This document shows positions 12,145-23,824 of a stretch of 64,000 nucleotides of DNA, piece after piece. The DNA comes from Mesorhabditis belari. Its lineage: Eukaryota > Nematoda > Chromadorea > Rhabditida > Rhabditidae. The translations under genes and the position numbers were made by a program. The notes under the pieces are model-generated. The model worked only from the letters and a program-made list of their open reading frames with translations, ran no database searches and was not told the origin of the DNA. How positions within the stretch are numbered: the first letter of the stretch is position 1; every line of letters starts with the position of its first letter. Where the stretch lies: assembly GCA_958450365.1 (NCBI GenBank), contig CAUEEP010000735.1:2788001-2852000 (forward strand). Direction: 5' to 3'.

Positions 12145-12280
12145 GAACTTGTCTGCGTAGCTCTTTGGTAGACGTAACTCATTGGAAAGCGAGCGATCGC
12201 AGGTTCGAATCCCGGCGTCAGCCAAGTTTTCTATCAACCTATATATAAAGCAGAAGCGACGTCTGTCCGTCCGTCCGTCC

Positions 12281-12328
<48 letters not shown>

Positions 12329-12335
12329 GTCTGTC
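12145..12335 (+). mobile_element. tRNA-like head plus (GTCT)n tract
   Basis: The segment gtagctctttggtagacg, followed by gcaggttcgaatcccggc at about 12,199, has the A and B boxes of a pol III promoter. Shortly downstream comes gcagaagcgacgtctgtc and a run of about 22 gtcc/gtct tetramers (12,262-12,335). The combination looks like a tRNA-derived SINE or another non-autonomous element with an expanded microsatellite. From 12,400 to 13,255 I recognise nothing coding. Confidence 0.5.
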
Positions 12336-13264
12336 TGTGCGCAAACGCGACGCTCCGTAATTACGTTTGCTTTATCGGTTAAAAGACAAAGTATTCAGCT
12401 TTAGTGCGCGAGATTTTGCTCCCGGGGTTTTCAGCTATGGAGAATCTCCCATTTAGGTCCATTTTTAAAAAAGAGGCGGGGCTTAACAAGGATTATGATA
12501 GTTTTAGTCATTTGAAAGAAAAAGCGTCACCAGGGGAAAATGCCTCCCTAGCGGAAAACGCGAACGGTGTGAGCGTTTTCTGCTGGTCAATCTATAAAAC
12601 CTAGATCAACCGATAACGGCCTCTCTATTCTTAGTGTTAAATAAGATTCTGAACATCGAATATCAGATATTTACAAGAGGAAATTCAAAAAAAAATGAAA
12701 AGATTTCAATATTTGTACAAAATTTATTTGAAAACAAAAATAAATCATGTCTTTTATAGCTTTATACCACCTAAAAAAGTCGTAAAAAGTCGTAAAAACT
12801 CGATTCTTGATTGAGATTTTCATAAAAAACCTTGTAAATCACTCAATAAACAAATAAATTTACAATTTTCAACAAAAACTGAATGAAATGAATGGTGACT
12901 TGGGACAAAAATGGAAATGAAACGTTGTGAAATACTGTCTGGTTACTATTTAGCTAATAAATTACCGAAAACATGAATGTTTTATGTAAAAGTGGTTAGA
13001 TTTTCTCTAATTTAAGCCTTTTTTAGAACTAGAACTAGGCTTTGAACCAAGGTAGACTTAAAGTTTTTGCCTGAAACAAATCAGAGCCAGAACTAGGCTT
13101 TCTCCAACAGCTAAAACTGAGCTAGAGGCAAAAATTTTTACTAGAAATAAGTCAGAGCCAGAACCAGAAGCAGAACCAGAACCAGGCTTTCTACTCCAAC
13201 AGCTAAAACCAAGTTAGAGTCAAAATTTACCTTTAGTTCGAGATAAGTTTGAGGTTGTTAGAGG

Positions 13265-13605
13265 TCATTGATTTGTTTGATTTGTTTGATTTGTTTGATT
13301 TGTTTGATTTGTTTGATTTGTTTGATTTGTTTGTTTAATTTGTTTGATTTGTTTGTTTAATTTGTTTGATTTGTTTAATTTGTTTGATTTGTTTGTTTGA
13401 TTTGTTTGATTTGTTTGTTTGATTTGTTTGATTTGTTTGTTTGATTTGTTTGTTTGATTTGTTTGTTTTGTGTGATTTGTTTGTTTGTTTAATTTGTTTG
13501 ATTTGTTTGTTTGATTTGTTTAATTTGTTTGATTTGTTTGTTTTTTGATTTGTTTAATTCGTTTGATTTGTTTGTTTTGTTTGTTTAATTTGTTTGTTAG
13601 CTTGA
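13265..13605. repeat. tttgatttg satellite
   Basis: Long run of tttgatttgtttgatttg with occasional tttaattt variants. Not coding. The following 13,620-13,980 is featureless AT-rich DNA. Confidence 0.95.
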
Positions 13606-13984
13606 TTTCTTTGATTTCTTCGATTGCTTAAACCATTGTTAACGCTTACTTTGTACCTCTGATTCTGAAAACTAGATTAGATTTCAGCTCTAGTTTGAGC
13701 TGTACTTTGCACGCTAAGAACCCAGCCTCTAGGGCGTTCAAGAAATGTTAAAATTGTCTAAAAACGTGGCTTTAGATTGAGTATTTTCTATTCTTCTATC
13801 TCCTTCTAATTCTTGATTGCTTTATTAGATCAAAGCTGAGCATTTAAATTGAGAAAAGTCTGCTTTATCAATTTTTTGAACGGAATTTACAAAAAAGGCT
13901 TAAAAAAACCCAAATCTGCATTGAAAACAAGAGAATTTACATTAAGAACTTGCAAAAAAAGTCCAACGAAAGTCCAAAAAAGAT

Positions 13985-14085
13985 TTATAAACTGTATTTC
14001 ACTTATTTAAACTGTATTTAACTTATTTAAACAGTATTTAACTTATTTAAACTGTATTTAACTTATTTAAACTGTATTTAAAACA
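13985..14085. repeat. 20-bp tandem repeat
   Basis: Five units of actgtatttaacttatttaa. From 14,090 to 14,630 the sequence is AT-rich with no supported gene. Confidence 0.9.
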
Positions 14086-14631
14086 TCATAAGCTAATAAA
14101 GATGATAAAAGCTAACACTTTATACTATTTTCTTAGCTCAATTATTATAAAATTTGATTTTCGTCGAGAATTTCTCACAAATTTCCCGTGTGATTTGGTT
14201 TTATTGGTCACACGGATGTTTTCGAAAAGGAAAAGAAAAAGAAAAACCCAGATTTGAGTCACTTTTTTTGCCTAAACATTCTGCAATTGACATATCAAGC
14301 GAAAATTTAAAAACAAACTTGAAAAAAACATTTTAAAATCTTCAAATCTATGCTTTGCTTTGCTAGAATGCTTTTTTTAAAAAAAGAAAGATCAAAAAGT
14401 TTACAGAAAACTTTAAATATGTAAAAGAAATTGAAAGAGATGAGATGAGATGAAAAAAACGTGAAAAAAAACGTTTCTTTTCTTTTTTCGGATTAGTTTT
14501 AATCCTTTTTTATTGAGAATAATCTCAAAATCTCAAAAAAATTCATTTATTCATCAAAAAGTAAACAAAATTAAATAAAGATTGAAGTTTTTGAGGGATT
14601 TTTGAGATTTTATGACTCAATTAATAATACA

Positions 14632-15180
14632 GGGTGCGTCAGAATTATTGCAACAAGATACTCAAGGCATTGCACACCAAGAAGTTTCACTGGAAGAAGA
14701 TTTTTAAACAGAAATAGGCTTTATTTAACAGTAACAAATAAGGAAACAAGAGATCATTCGATATGACCGCCTTTTGCCTTGATAACAGCCCTTAATCGGT
14801 TTGGATATGCCTCCACTGCGGCCCGAATATCATCTTGAGGAATCGCCTTCCATCCTTTGGTTTTGACCAAGGTTTTGACTTTGGTTTTGACCTTGGTCAA
14901 AGACTTCTTCAAGGTCAAAGAGCAGACATTAGCCTCTAAGATTGCCCAAATGGAAAAGTCCATCAAATTGAGATCCGGTGAGTTTGGAGGCCATTCATCC
15001 TTGGTGATCACTGAGGGAAAGTTGGCCACACACCAGTCCTGAATCGTCTTCTTCTTGTGACCGTCCTCCCTTGTGAGCGGGAGGCAATTAGGCAAGAATC
15101 AAGAAGATAGAACGCAACACAACAAAAATAAGAAAGCTGTTTGGAAAACGGTCTTTGAACTCTTGTTGCAATAATTATTT
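14632..15180 (-). mobile_element. 5'-truncated Tc1-like transposon
   Basis: The left end is cagggtgcgtcagaattatt plus gcaacaag. A degenerate inverted end (cttgttgcaataattatt) lies near 15,155. The minus frame 15,095-14,754 encodes the C-terminal part of a Tc1-type DDE transposase: TKDEWPPNSPDLN-like catalytic loop, SIWAILEANV, then an RLRAVIKAKGGHIE-type tail. The N-terminal DNA-binding domain and first aspartate are missing. A repeat VLTKVLT-like tract (about 14,860-14,905) interrupts the normal spacing. Non-functional relic. Confidence 0.8.
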
Positions 15181-15354
15181 ATGTACATTTATTGAAAACC
15201 AAGAATCTGATCTAAAAAAACGATAAATAATGAAAGATAAAGGTCTAAACACATAATTTTATGGCACTGCAGTCATCATTTCCCTATTACCCCTATTATC
15301 CAAATTTTGTAAAAGAAAAAAAACCAATTGGTGGGAAAAAGAAATATTTAATCT

Positions 15355-15430
15355 TGCCACAATTGAACCCTCGACCTTCCGCTTAAGAAACAAGACTCCT
15401 AACCGGCCAGCCATTTGGCTAAATTGGGCC
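15355..15430 (-). repeat. tRNA-like sequence (Lys-like body)
   Basis: On the minus strand, gttaggagtcttgtttctta is followed by aaggtcgagggttcaattgt. The phrase aaggtcgagggttc is shared with the elements at about 50,170 and 60,950, so these are members of one tRNA-derived family rather than separate tRNA genes. Confidence 0.5.
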
Positions 15431-15524
15431 AATTTGGACCTCAATTTGAAAAGGTTTTGAAAAAACGAAGCAGATCCAGCTTCTGGCTCAGGAACGTTTT
15501 TGGGTCTAAGCTTGCGGTAAAGCC

Positions 15525-15915
15525 AGGCTAAGTCTGGCACAACCAAGCCAAGTCTGGCACAACCAGAAGCCAAGTCTTGCACAACCAGAAGCCAAGTCTG
15601 GCACAACCAAGCCAAGTCTGGTACAACCAGAAGCCAAGTTTGGCACAACCAGAAGCCAAGTTTGGCACAACCAGAAGCCAAGTCTGGCACAACCAAGCCA
15701 AGTCTTGCACAACCAAGCCAAGTCTTGCACAACCAAGCCAAGTCTTGCACAACCAAGCCAAGTCTGGTACAACCAAGCCAAGTCTGGTACAACCAGAAGC
15801 CAAGTCTGGCACAACCAAGCCAAGTCTTGCACAACCAAGCCAAGTCTGGTACAACCAGAAGCCAAGTTTGGCACAACCAGAAGCCAGGTCTGGCACAACC
15901 AGAAGCCAAGTCTGG
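15525..15915. repeat. Minisatellite accagaagccaagtctggca
   Basis: Units of 17 bp (accaagccaagtctggt) and 22 bp (with an extra agaag) alternate. Every frame stays open for long stretches (KPSLAQP-, WLCQTW-type peptides), which is a repeat artefact. Confidence 0.95.
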
Positions 15916-16189
15916 ATAGGAAACTTTTCTGAAATGAGATTTCCTATTCAATATACGATTTTTACTTTATTTCGATAATTTTCTCGCTTCAGATGATTTC
16001 ATTTAAAGCAAAAGTAATAGAAAAATCAGAAAATCAGGGAATTTCCGTTTTTTAGTCGCTAAAGAATGATTGCATTCAAGCGTAAACGTTTGACGATTCA
16101 ATTATGGAATTAGAAAATCATTTTTCAGTTCATGAACATAGAAAATTTGACAATTTAGACGCTAAATTTGGATATTAGAAAGGCCATTT

Positions 16190-16325
16190 CTTTTTCTAAT
16201 AAAGAAAAAGAGAGAAAATGAGAGAAAATGAGAGAAATTGAGAGAAAATGAGAGAAATTGAGAGAAATTGAGAGAAAAAGAGAAGAAAATGAGAGAAAAA
16301 GAGAGAAAAAGAGAGAAAATAATGT
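16190..16325. repeat. gagagaaaatga tandem repeat
   Basis: About twelve units of 10-12 bp (gagagaaaatga, gagagaaattga). Confidence 0.85.
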
Positions 16326-16599
16326 GTAAAAGATGAAAATCCATTGGAAATCTCAAAAATTTAAGCATATTACAAACTTTTAAAACAATAAATGAATTGA
16401 GAAAGCTCAAATTAGCTTATAAATTGCATTATAATCAAATTAAAAGCTTATAAACTTATAACTAAATCTTATAAATAAAGAAAAACCTATTGTAAATGAT
16501 GTAATAGAAAAATGACGATGATGTAAAATGATGTAAATGAAGAAAAAAAAACCCCCACCCAAACAAATAAAAAAAGATGATGTAAAAAGATGTAAATGA

Positions 16600-16725
16600 T
16601 GTAAGAACCCGCGGAGTGTCGCGTAGTCTAGCTTTGAACTCATTTTTCTCGACACTGATTTAAGCTACAATTCTCGTAAAGGTATCAAAAAATAGCTGAA
16701 ATTCAGGGCTATTTTTTGATATTAT
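16600..16725. mobile_element. Partial copy of the LDAH-intron hairpin MITE
   Basis: Contains gcgtagtctagctttgaac, ctcgacactgatttaagcta and tagctgaaattcagggct in the same order as the left half of the two elements at 57,648-58,240. The right half is missing. Confidence 0.7.
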
Positions 16726-16980
16726 TTTTTTGATTAAAGATCCATCTTTTGAAAGGAATTAAAGCTTTGAAAAAGATGAAATAATGAAGTGAAATACGTA
16801 AAACTTTGTGCTCTCAAAATACACCCTTTCTGGCGTACTGATTGCTTGGGAAATTGGTCTGTTTAAGCTCTATTGTAAAGCAGTTTGATTTAAAATAGAG
16901 TTTAAGGTTTGTTTAAAGTTTAAAGTTGAGAGTTTAAAGTTTGAAGTTGAAGGCTGAAAACTTTCAATTCACCAACCCGA

Positions 16981-17310
16981 TAATTACTATGAAATCTCAA
17001 TCAAAATTCCTATAATTTTCGAATATTTCCTTTAAAATAGCGCTAAAAACTCACGAAAAACCTCTTTCTCAAACCAAATACACAATTTGTCGTGTGGAAA
17101 GCGTCCAAATTGATCAAAAATATCACTTATTAGGAAAACTTTGAGCAAGAAAAAAACGGGAATCGATCGCTTATTTGAAAATAAAGCAGAAACAAGATAG
17201 ATGTCGAGAAAAATGATGAAAATCGTGACTCCCACATCGATTCCATCATAAATCGTCAAATTTTCCCAGAAAATTTCCCCAAATACACAATTTGTCGTGT
17301 GGAAAGTTTG
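16981..17310 (-). pseudogene. Duplicated exon 1 of the chemoreceptor gene
   Basis: About 265 bp (17,026-17,290) match 47,035-47,290, exon 1 of the receptor at 47,303-41,044, with only a few differences. The frame (TIYDGIDVGV through FGRFPHDKLCIW) and the donor gtgagtttttag are preserved. The homology continues into intron 1 to about 16,983, where the other locus carries a mariner; here there is no transposon. Exon 2 is absent and the natural start region is replaced by a short internal duplication (acacaatttgtcgtgtggaa at 17,080 and again at about 17,284) leading into a minisatellite. It is therefore a truncated copy, not a working gene. Confidence 0.8.
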
Positions 17311-17990
17311 AAGTTGAAAGCTGAGAGCAGAGAGTTGAAAGCAGAAAGCAGAAAGCTGAAAGTAGAAAGCTGAAAGTTGAAAGGAGACGGCAGAAAGCAG
17401 AAAGCTCAAAGCAGAAAGCTCAAAGCTCAAAGCTGAAAGTAGAAAGCTGAAAGTTGAAAGCTGAAAGTAGAAAGCAGAAAGCTGAAAGTAGAAAGCTGAA
17501 AGTTGAAAGCAGAAAGCTGAAAGCAGAAAGTAGAAAGCAGAAAGCAGAAAGCAGAAAGCTGAAAACAGAAAGCTGAAAGCTGAAAGCAGAAAGCTAAAAG
17601 CTCAAAGCTAAAAGCAGAAAGCAGAAAGCTCAAAGCAGAAAGCTCAAAGCTAAAAGCAGAAAGCTAAAAGCTAAAAGCTGAAAGCAGAAAGCAGAAAGCA
17701 GAAAGCAGAAAGCAGAAAGCTTAAAGCTCAAAGCTCAAAGCTCAAAACAGAAAGCTCAAAGCTCAAAGCTAAAAGCTGAAAGCTGAAAGCAGAAAGCTGA
17801 AAGTTGAAAGCTAAAAGCAGAAAGCTAAAAGCAGAAAGCTGAAAGCTAAAAGCTAAAAGCTAAAAGCAGAAAGCTCAAAGCTCAAAGCAGAAAGCTAAAA
17901 GCTAAAAGCTAAAAGCAGAAAGCTGAAAGCAGAAAGCAGAAAGCAGAAAGCTGAAAGCAGAAAGCTAAAAGCTCAAAGCTCAAGTTTCAA
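17310..17990. repeat. 7-bp based minisatellite gaaagctgaaagcag
   Basis: About 95 units of the 7-mers gaaagca, gaaagct, caaagct and taaaagc. It abuts the duplicated receptor exon. Open frames ([12 protein letters not shown]) are artefacts. Confidence 0.95.
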
Positions 17991-18559
17991 GCTTCATTCT
18001 AGCTAGGATAGAATAAAATACTAAAAATTCTCTTTCAAAATCACAAAAATCTAAGCTTCTAAAGGCTTCACTCTCTCAAAATCATGTCAAAAAGTTTATG
18101 ATGAACATTTAAAAGAATTATTATTACTAATCCAGTCATTTGAGTAGAATTTATAGAAAAATCATAAAATGACGTGGGTCAAATTCAGCCCAAATCCATC
18201 GAGAAATCCAAAAAGTAACCCTTTTTTCAATATAATTGGATTTTGCTCATTGTCCAATGTTCTTTTAGTCTGCAATTTTCAAAGAAAACTAAATAATCTA
18301 AAAACGTCTAAAGGAAAGATCCAAAAAAGCAATGATGCTAGAATTTTTAGGCTTTTCCGCTTGAAATAGATTTTCTTGGAAGTGGATGATTGGACTGAGG
18401 TAAAATTGAGGTCAAAGTTAATGGTGCTTGACCTGAATGAGAACCTGAATGAGGTTTTGAGGAAGGGGAATTGGATGAGAAAGTTTTGGAAGTTAGAAGT
18501 TTTGAAAGTTTTGCAAGTTTTGCAAGTTTTGCCTGAATGAAAAGAGATCAAAGTTTTTT

Positions 18560-19205
18560 CAAGTTTACCAAATGAAATTTGCTTTCATTTGAGCACAAAG
18601 TAGACTACATCATAGCTTTTACAGAGTTGATAATTACGTTGATAATTAATTACGTGATTTTCTTTTCATTCACAGCGCTCTGCGAACTTATTTCTAAGAG
18701 TTTATGTTTAAAAAGTAGCTAAGTATTTGTAGCTTTTAAAAAACAAAGCCATTTTTCGAGATTTTTGGAGTTTTTTGGAGTTTGTTTAGTTATGTCTATT
18801 CGTATAGCTTTAAAAAAACAGTAGTAACTCAAGAAATGGAGTAGTAACATAAGAAATGGAGTAGTAACGCAAGAAATGGAGTAGTAACACAAGAAATGGA
18901 GTAGTAACACAAGAAATGGAGTAGTAACACAAGAAATGGAGTAGTAACACAAGAAATGGAGTAGTAACGCAAGAAATGGAGTAGTAACTCAAGAAATGGA
19001 GTAGTAACGCAAGAAATGGAGTAGTAACTCAAGAAATGGAGTAGTAACTCAAGAAATGGAGTAGTAACTCAAGAAATGGAGTAGTAACTCAAGAAATGGA
19101 GTAGTAACGCAAGAAATAGAGTAAGTTTACCAAATGAAATTTGCTTTCGTTTGGTCACAAAGTAGACTACATCATAGCTTTTACAGAGTTGATAATTACG
19201 CATGA
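18560..19205. repeat. 20-bp array between direct repeats
   Basis: Fifteen units of gtagtaacacaagaaatgga (18,830-19,125) lie between two copies of a segment of about 80 bp (accaaatgaaatttgctttc ... cagagttgataattacg) at about 18,565-18,640 and 19,127-19,201. A repeat expansion inside a duplicated segment. Confidence 0.9.
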
Positions 19206-19264
19206 TTTCGCACTAAAACCAAGCCAAATCATGCTCTCTGTATTGAGATCTAACGTTTTTTTTT

Positions 19265-19700
19265 CGATTTCACTCGATTTCGAACTTTAAGCTCAAACCT
19301 GAGGACAGGAATTGAACTGGAGGGTAAAAAGGACCGCCATTTCAGAGACTAACCCTTTATCCACTAAGCCACGAGGTAATCTTTGGCTCGCAATAGCTAA
19401 AGCATAAAGGAGAAGCTCTTTTGATCTTTGGATCTTTAGATCTTTAACCAGCAGAGAATCTTTATAAAGGAATCAGTTTTGAATCCCGATTTTGCCAGAT
19501 TCCTTGCGTTTCCGTGGCTATTAGCGGTTAATTTTTGTGGCCTTTTGTTTGCCATTGCCGATTCAATGTTATGCACTGTGTTTTCAGTCGATTTCGAACT
19601 TTAAGCTCAAACCTGAGGACAGGAATTGAACTGGAGGGTAAAAAGGACCGCCATTTCAGAGACTAAGCCTTTATCCACTAGGCCACGAGCTTCTCTAGAA
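19265..19700 (-). repeat. Two copies of a tRNA-like repeat unit
   Basis: A unit of about 310 bp is present twice. Each copy carries on the minus strand ctcgtggcttagtggataaa (A box) and ccagttcaattcctgtcc (B box), at 19,300-19,380 and 19,607-19,690. A downstream phrase (catttgatttcaaactttga) is also duplicated at about 19,860 and 20,145. Probably tRNA-derived SINEs. Confidence 0.55.
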
Positions 19701-20824
19701 CCGACAGTGAGAAAACCCTTAAGGAATCAGCTTTAAATCCGGATTTTGCCAGGTTCCTTGCGTTTCCGTGGCTATTATCCGTTAATTTTTGCGGCGTTTT
19801 GTTCGCCTAGCCGACGCGGACTTGGCCTGGATTTGGCCTGGCCTGGTTATGCACCGTTTTCATTTGATTTCAAACTTTGAGCCAAGACCATTCCCTTGTT
19901 AGAAGAGATTTTAAATTGCATTACAAAAACTTTTGTTAGGCTGAGACATAATGCTAACGCCATTTTAAATGTATGAGTAAAGAGTTGAAAAGAAAAACTA
20001 CTGTTTAACGACAAGAATTTTTAGCTAAAAAATATGGGATAGGCTTCATAAAATTAGAGGGTAGTTTAGAAATTGAGGCTACAGGCATCATTCGCGAGGG
20101 AGGACGCGTGACACAGCTCTCTTCACAGATTTTATGCACCGTTTTCATTTGATTTCAAACTTTGAGCTAAGACCATTCCCTTGTTAGAAGAGATTTTAAA
20201 TCCCTACAATTTCACAAAACGAATTGCGTGCGCGAGGAATGAATTTTCAACAAAAACTCACAGATTTTCCCATTCAAAACACTTTTTTCCATTATATTAT
20301 TTCATTGTTTCTGAAACCTGCAAAAAACTCATTCTCCTTTTCTCCTTTTCCCCTTTTCTCGTTCTCAATTTCAATTCAATTCAATTCCCCAACAATGAGC
20401 TGCAGACTAAACTCGTCATAAATCAAATTCTGATTCTATTCAAGAAATTTCTGATCTTCAGAGAGACTTAAAGAGATTATCTTAAGAAATTTATTCTACT
20501 TTGAACTCTTTTGATCATTGATTTCCACAAAAATCCCCCATTTTTCATCAAAATTCATTACTTTTCTTAAGTTTTAACAAAATCAAACCGAATTTTTTCG
20601 TTTATACGAAAATTTTCCCGATTTTCCCGATTTTCCCGATTTTCCTCAATAGAATTTCTAATGTTTCAACCAAGAAAAGTCGTTTTTAAAACCCAAACAT
20701 GAAGAGGAAATTGAGGGGAAAAATTGAGAGATATTTAATGTACAAAAATATTTAATGTACGAATGTTTTTGAAAGTTTTGGAGAATTTTGGAGAGAAGTT
20801 TGGAGAGAATTTTGGAGAAAAACG

Positions 20825-21415
20825 CTTATAACTCCTGGCAGCTTGTCATTTAGCAAAAATGGAAAACAGATTTCGGAATCAGCATCAAATTCTGCGTCGA
20901 ATGGTCTATGGCTCATAGCATTTCACCGGCTCAACCAGTTGATCTTCCCTTGTAAGTTTACACTCCAAGAATCACTCATATCTCGGCGCGCAGACATTTG
21001 ATTCTACACGCACAGGTATCAAATTAAAGTAGAGAAAATGGGTGATTTTTTGAGATATAACACAGTTTTTTAACATTATTCTGTGCTTAGAAAAAGATGA
21101 TTGAAAAGTGGCAAAAATCGGCCTTTTTTTTGGCCACTTTTCAGTCATTTTTTTAAGCGCCGGTTAAAGATAAAAATACATCTAATAGCGCTAAAAAATT
21201 CCCTATTATTTCTACTTTAATTTGATAGCTAAGCGCGCAGAAACAAGTGTCTGAGCGCCGAGATATGAGCGATTCTTTGAGTGCAAACTTACAAGAGAAG
21301 GCCAACTGGATGGACTGGCCAAATGATATGAGGCATAGACCATTCGACACAGAATTTGATGCTGATTCCGAATATGTATTCCGTTTTTGCTAAATGACAA
21401 TCTCCCAGGAGTTGC
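20825..21415. mobile_element. About 590-bp fold-back element
   Basis: The left half (gcagcttgtcatttagcaaa, atcaaattctgcgtcgaatg, ctcatatctcggcgcgcaga, gtatcaaattaaagtagaga, gtggcaaaaatcggcc) is mirrored as its reverse complement in the right half, centred near 21,115. No open transposase. Related half-copies occur at 22,720-23,200. The stretch just before it (20,205-20,820) holds no gene that I can support. Confidence 0.7.
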
Positions 21416-21594
21416 ACTACAGCAAAATAGAAAAGTTTTTGTTGAAGAATCCAAGGGAGGAGCGAACCTGCGAGGTCTCGCTCTGGAAACGAGCGCTGGA
21501 CCGGCAAAAATCGGCGTTTTTTCGCCACTTTTCAATCATTTTTTTAAGCGCTGGTTAAAGCTAAAAATATATGTAATTACAAAAGGGATTTAAA

Positions 21595-22680
21595 GCGAAT
21601 CGAACCAGCACTGAACTGCTCGAGCTTCAGCTTTTCTTTTCCCAAAAGCTTGATCGATGTTTTGGGTCGCTTTTGACGCATTGTGGCCAAGCTTGAACTC
21701 ATACAAGAAGAGAAGGGAAAAGTCTGCGTTTTCGGTTATCATAGAGGACCCCTATTTCATCACAAGTTAATCAATTCGATTCAGAAATGGCTCCTTTTGA
21801 CAGTGACCAAACACTGAGAAGAAGCTTCCTTGGGTGTATGTCGGAGCATGAGGGGGGATTTCAATGTGCAGCTCGTTCAATTTTCGAAGAGTCTTCAGTG
21901 AACAATGCGAGCGGGCGTTATGCTGCAATAGGATCGGACTCTTCCGATTCACTGGAGCAAAAAAGCAAAACTGGAGCTGGATCGATTCTTCAAAATTTTT
22001 CATACATTTCGTTTATTTCGTATACTGATCAGAATTCATCGGTTTTTCGTTTGGTAAAATTGAATAATGAATCAGACCTTTCTGCGACGACCAAACACTG
22101 AGAAGAAGCTTCTTTGGGTGTAGGTCGGGCTTTGGAAAGGGGTTCGGTGATTGTCCTTTATCTAGCCATTCAGCTTTGCGTTTTCGGTTATCGTAGAGGA
22201 CCCATTTTTCATCACAAGTTACAATTCGATCCAGAAATAGCTCCTCTTGATTACGAATCAGCAATGGATACGATGTGAGGCAACGGTGCAATTTTTGATA
22301 TTCGTTCAACTGATGAGGCACCCACTTTTCTAACTTTTTTACTTTTCCGATTTCCTTGAGATTCTTCCCAATTGCCTGTGATCCCAAAGTGCGTTACTAA
22401 TTCTGTCTCAGTTGTTCTGGGATCCCTTTCTACCAGCTCCTTTAATTCGTCATTGTCAAGACTAACATGGTGTCCACGGTCTTCCTTGTCATTAAGATCC
22501 TCATCACTTTCTCGGAATCGTTTGAACCAGCACCGAACTGCTCGAGCTTCAGCTTTGCTTTTCCCAAAAACTTGATCGATGTTTTGGGTGGCTTTTGACG
22601 CATTGTGGCCAAGCTTGAACTGATACAAGAAGAGAAGGGAAAAGTCTCGATTTTTCATCGATGTAAAAACCATTAAGGAA
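21595..22680 (-). mobile_element. Broken, partly duplicated mariner transposase
   Basis: Three minus-strand frames (22,673-22,251; 22,387-22,013; 22,003-21,767) give pieces of a mariner transposase. They are a helix-turn-helix half (FKLGHNASKA, WFKRFRESDEDL), a central block (IVTCDEKWVLYDN, WLDKGQSP, KPDLHPKK) and a third block with LLQHNARSH where the catalytic aspartate is expected, so one acidic residue is replaced by His. Frames do not connect without shifts. A second partial copy of the N-terminal region lies at about 21,600-21,720 and of the middle at 21,725-21,850, so the element is internally duplicated. Inactive. By sequence it resembles the Hsmar1/cecropia-type mariners. Confidence 0.8.
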
Positions 22681-22714
22681 CCAAAATCCTTTAAAAAAGG
22701 CCTAAGCCCGCCCG

Positions 22715-23200
22715 CCTAAAGGAGCGTCACGTAGTCTAAGTTTGCTCCCAAAGAAACGCTCATATCTCGACACCAGTACGTTTGTTTCTTTATGTTAAAG
22801 TATCAAATTAAAGTAGAGAGGATGGGTGATTTTTTGAGATATTACGTGTATTTTTAGCTCTAACCAGCGCTTAGAAAAAGATGACTGAAAATGACTGAAA
22901 TCTGGGGTCTGTCTCCCGCTTAAGGAGCGTCGCGTCGTCTAAGTTTACTCTCAAACAAACGCTCATATCTCGACACCAGTACGTTTGTTTCGTTATTTTA
23001 AAGTATCAAATTAAAGTAGAGAAAATGGGTGATTTTTTGAGATATAACACAGATTTTTAGCATTAATCTGTGCTTAGAAAAAGATGACTGAAAAGTGGCA
23101 AAAATTGGCAAAAATCCGCTTTTTTTTCGCCACTTTTCAATCATTTTAAGCGCTAGTTAAAGCTAAAAATATATGTAATTACAAAAGGGATTTAAAGCAA
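22715..23200. repeat. Two tandem half-copies of the 20.8-kb fold-back
   Basis: Both start near ggagcgtcgcgtcgtctaag and contain cgctcatatctcgacaccag and gtatcaaattaaagtagaga (22,722-22,900 and 22,922-23,190). From 23,200 to 23,640 there is AT-rich sequence with no gene that I can support. Confidence 0.7.
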
Positions 23201-23644
23201 ATCGTCGTTAAACTGAAAAACGAAATATTTGATTAGAAAAAGACCAATTCTGGATAAAAATTCCAATAAGAAACTTTTAAAAAAATGCAATAAGGAACGA
23301 AATTTTTTGCGAGATCATAACCGAGCTTTGATCACTACGGGAGAGTACTTTAATTAGTGAAGAAAAGGAAAAAAAACTGAGACCAAGAAACGAATTTCAT
23401 CAGAATTTTTGAAAACATAAATGCCTAGGAGGAAAAATTGGTGTTGAGTAATTGAGGAAGCGAATTTTTTTTCATTCGAAATGTCAACATCGCCAAATTT
23501 GGGTATTATTAGTGAAAGAATGAATGCTTTGATGGTTTTAAATTGATGCTTTGGAAAGTATAAACTAGAAAAGTTGCTTTTTCGGTGATAAACTATTAAA
23601 ATTACTGAAAAACCTAAGACTGAGCTACTAGACTTGGATTGGTG

Positions 23645-23732
23645 CAGGGTACAGGTGCAGGGTACAGGTGCAGGGTACAGGTGCAGGGTACAGGTGCAGG
23701 GTACAGGTGCAGGGTACAGGTGCAGGGTATCT
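23645..23732. repeat. 12-bp repeat caggtgcagggta
   Basis: Seven to eight copies of ggtgcagggtac in perfect tandem. Confidence 0.95.
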
Positions 23733-23824
23733 ATCGATCAAATCATTGTAGAACAGGTGGAAAATCTATAAAAGCTTGAAAATACAGATCTATGTATGTA
23801 ATTATATCTAATCTCTTGATTAAT

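Noticed and set aside
15259..15978. Frames of 75-230 codons on both strands
   Set aside because: Translations of the ccaagtctggcacaacc minisatellite. Overlapping frames on both strands are equally open and there is no protein-like composition.
22013..22673. Intact mariner transposase gene
   Set aside because: Frames do not connect, a catalytic Asp position is His, and parts are duplicated; it is a relic.
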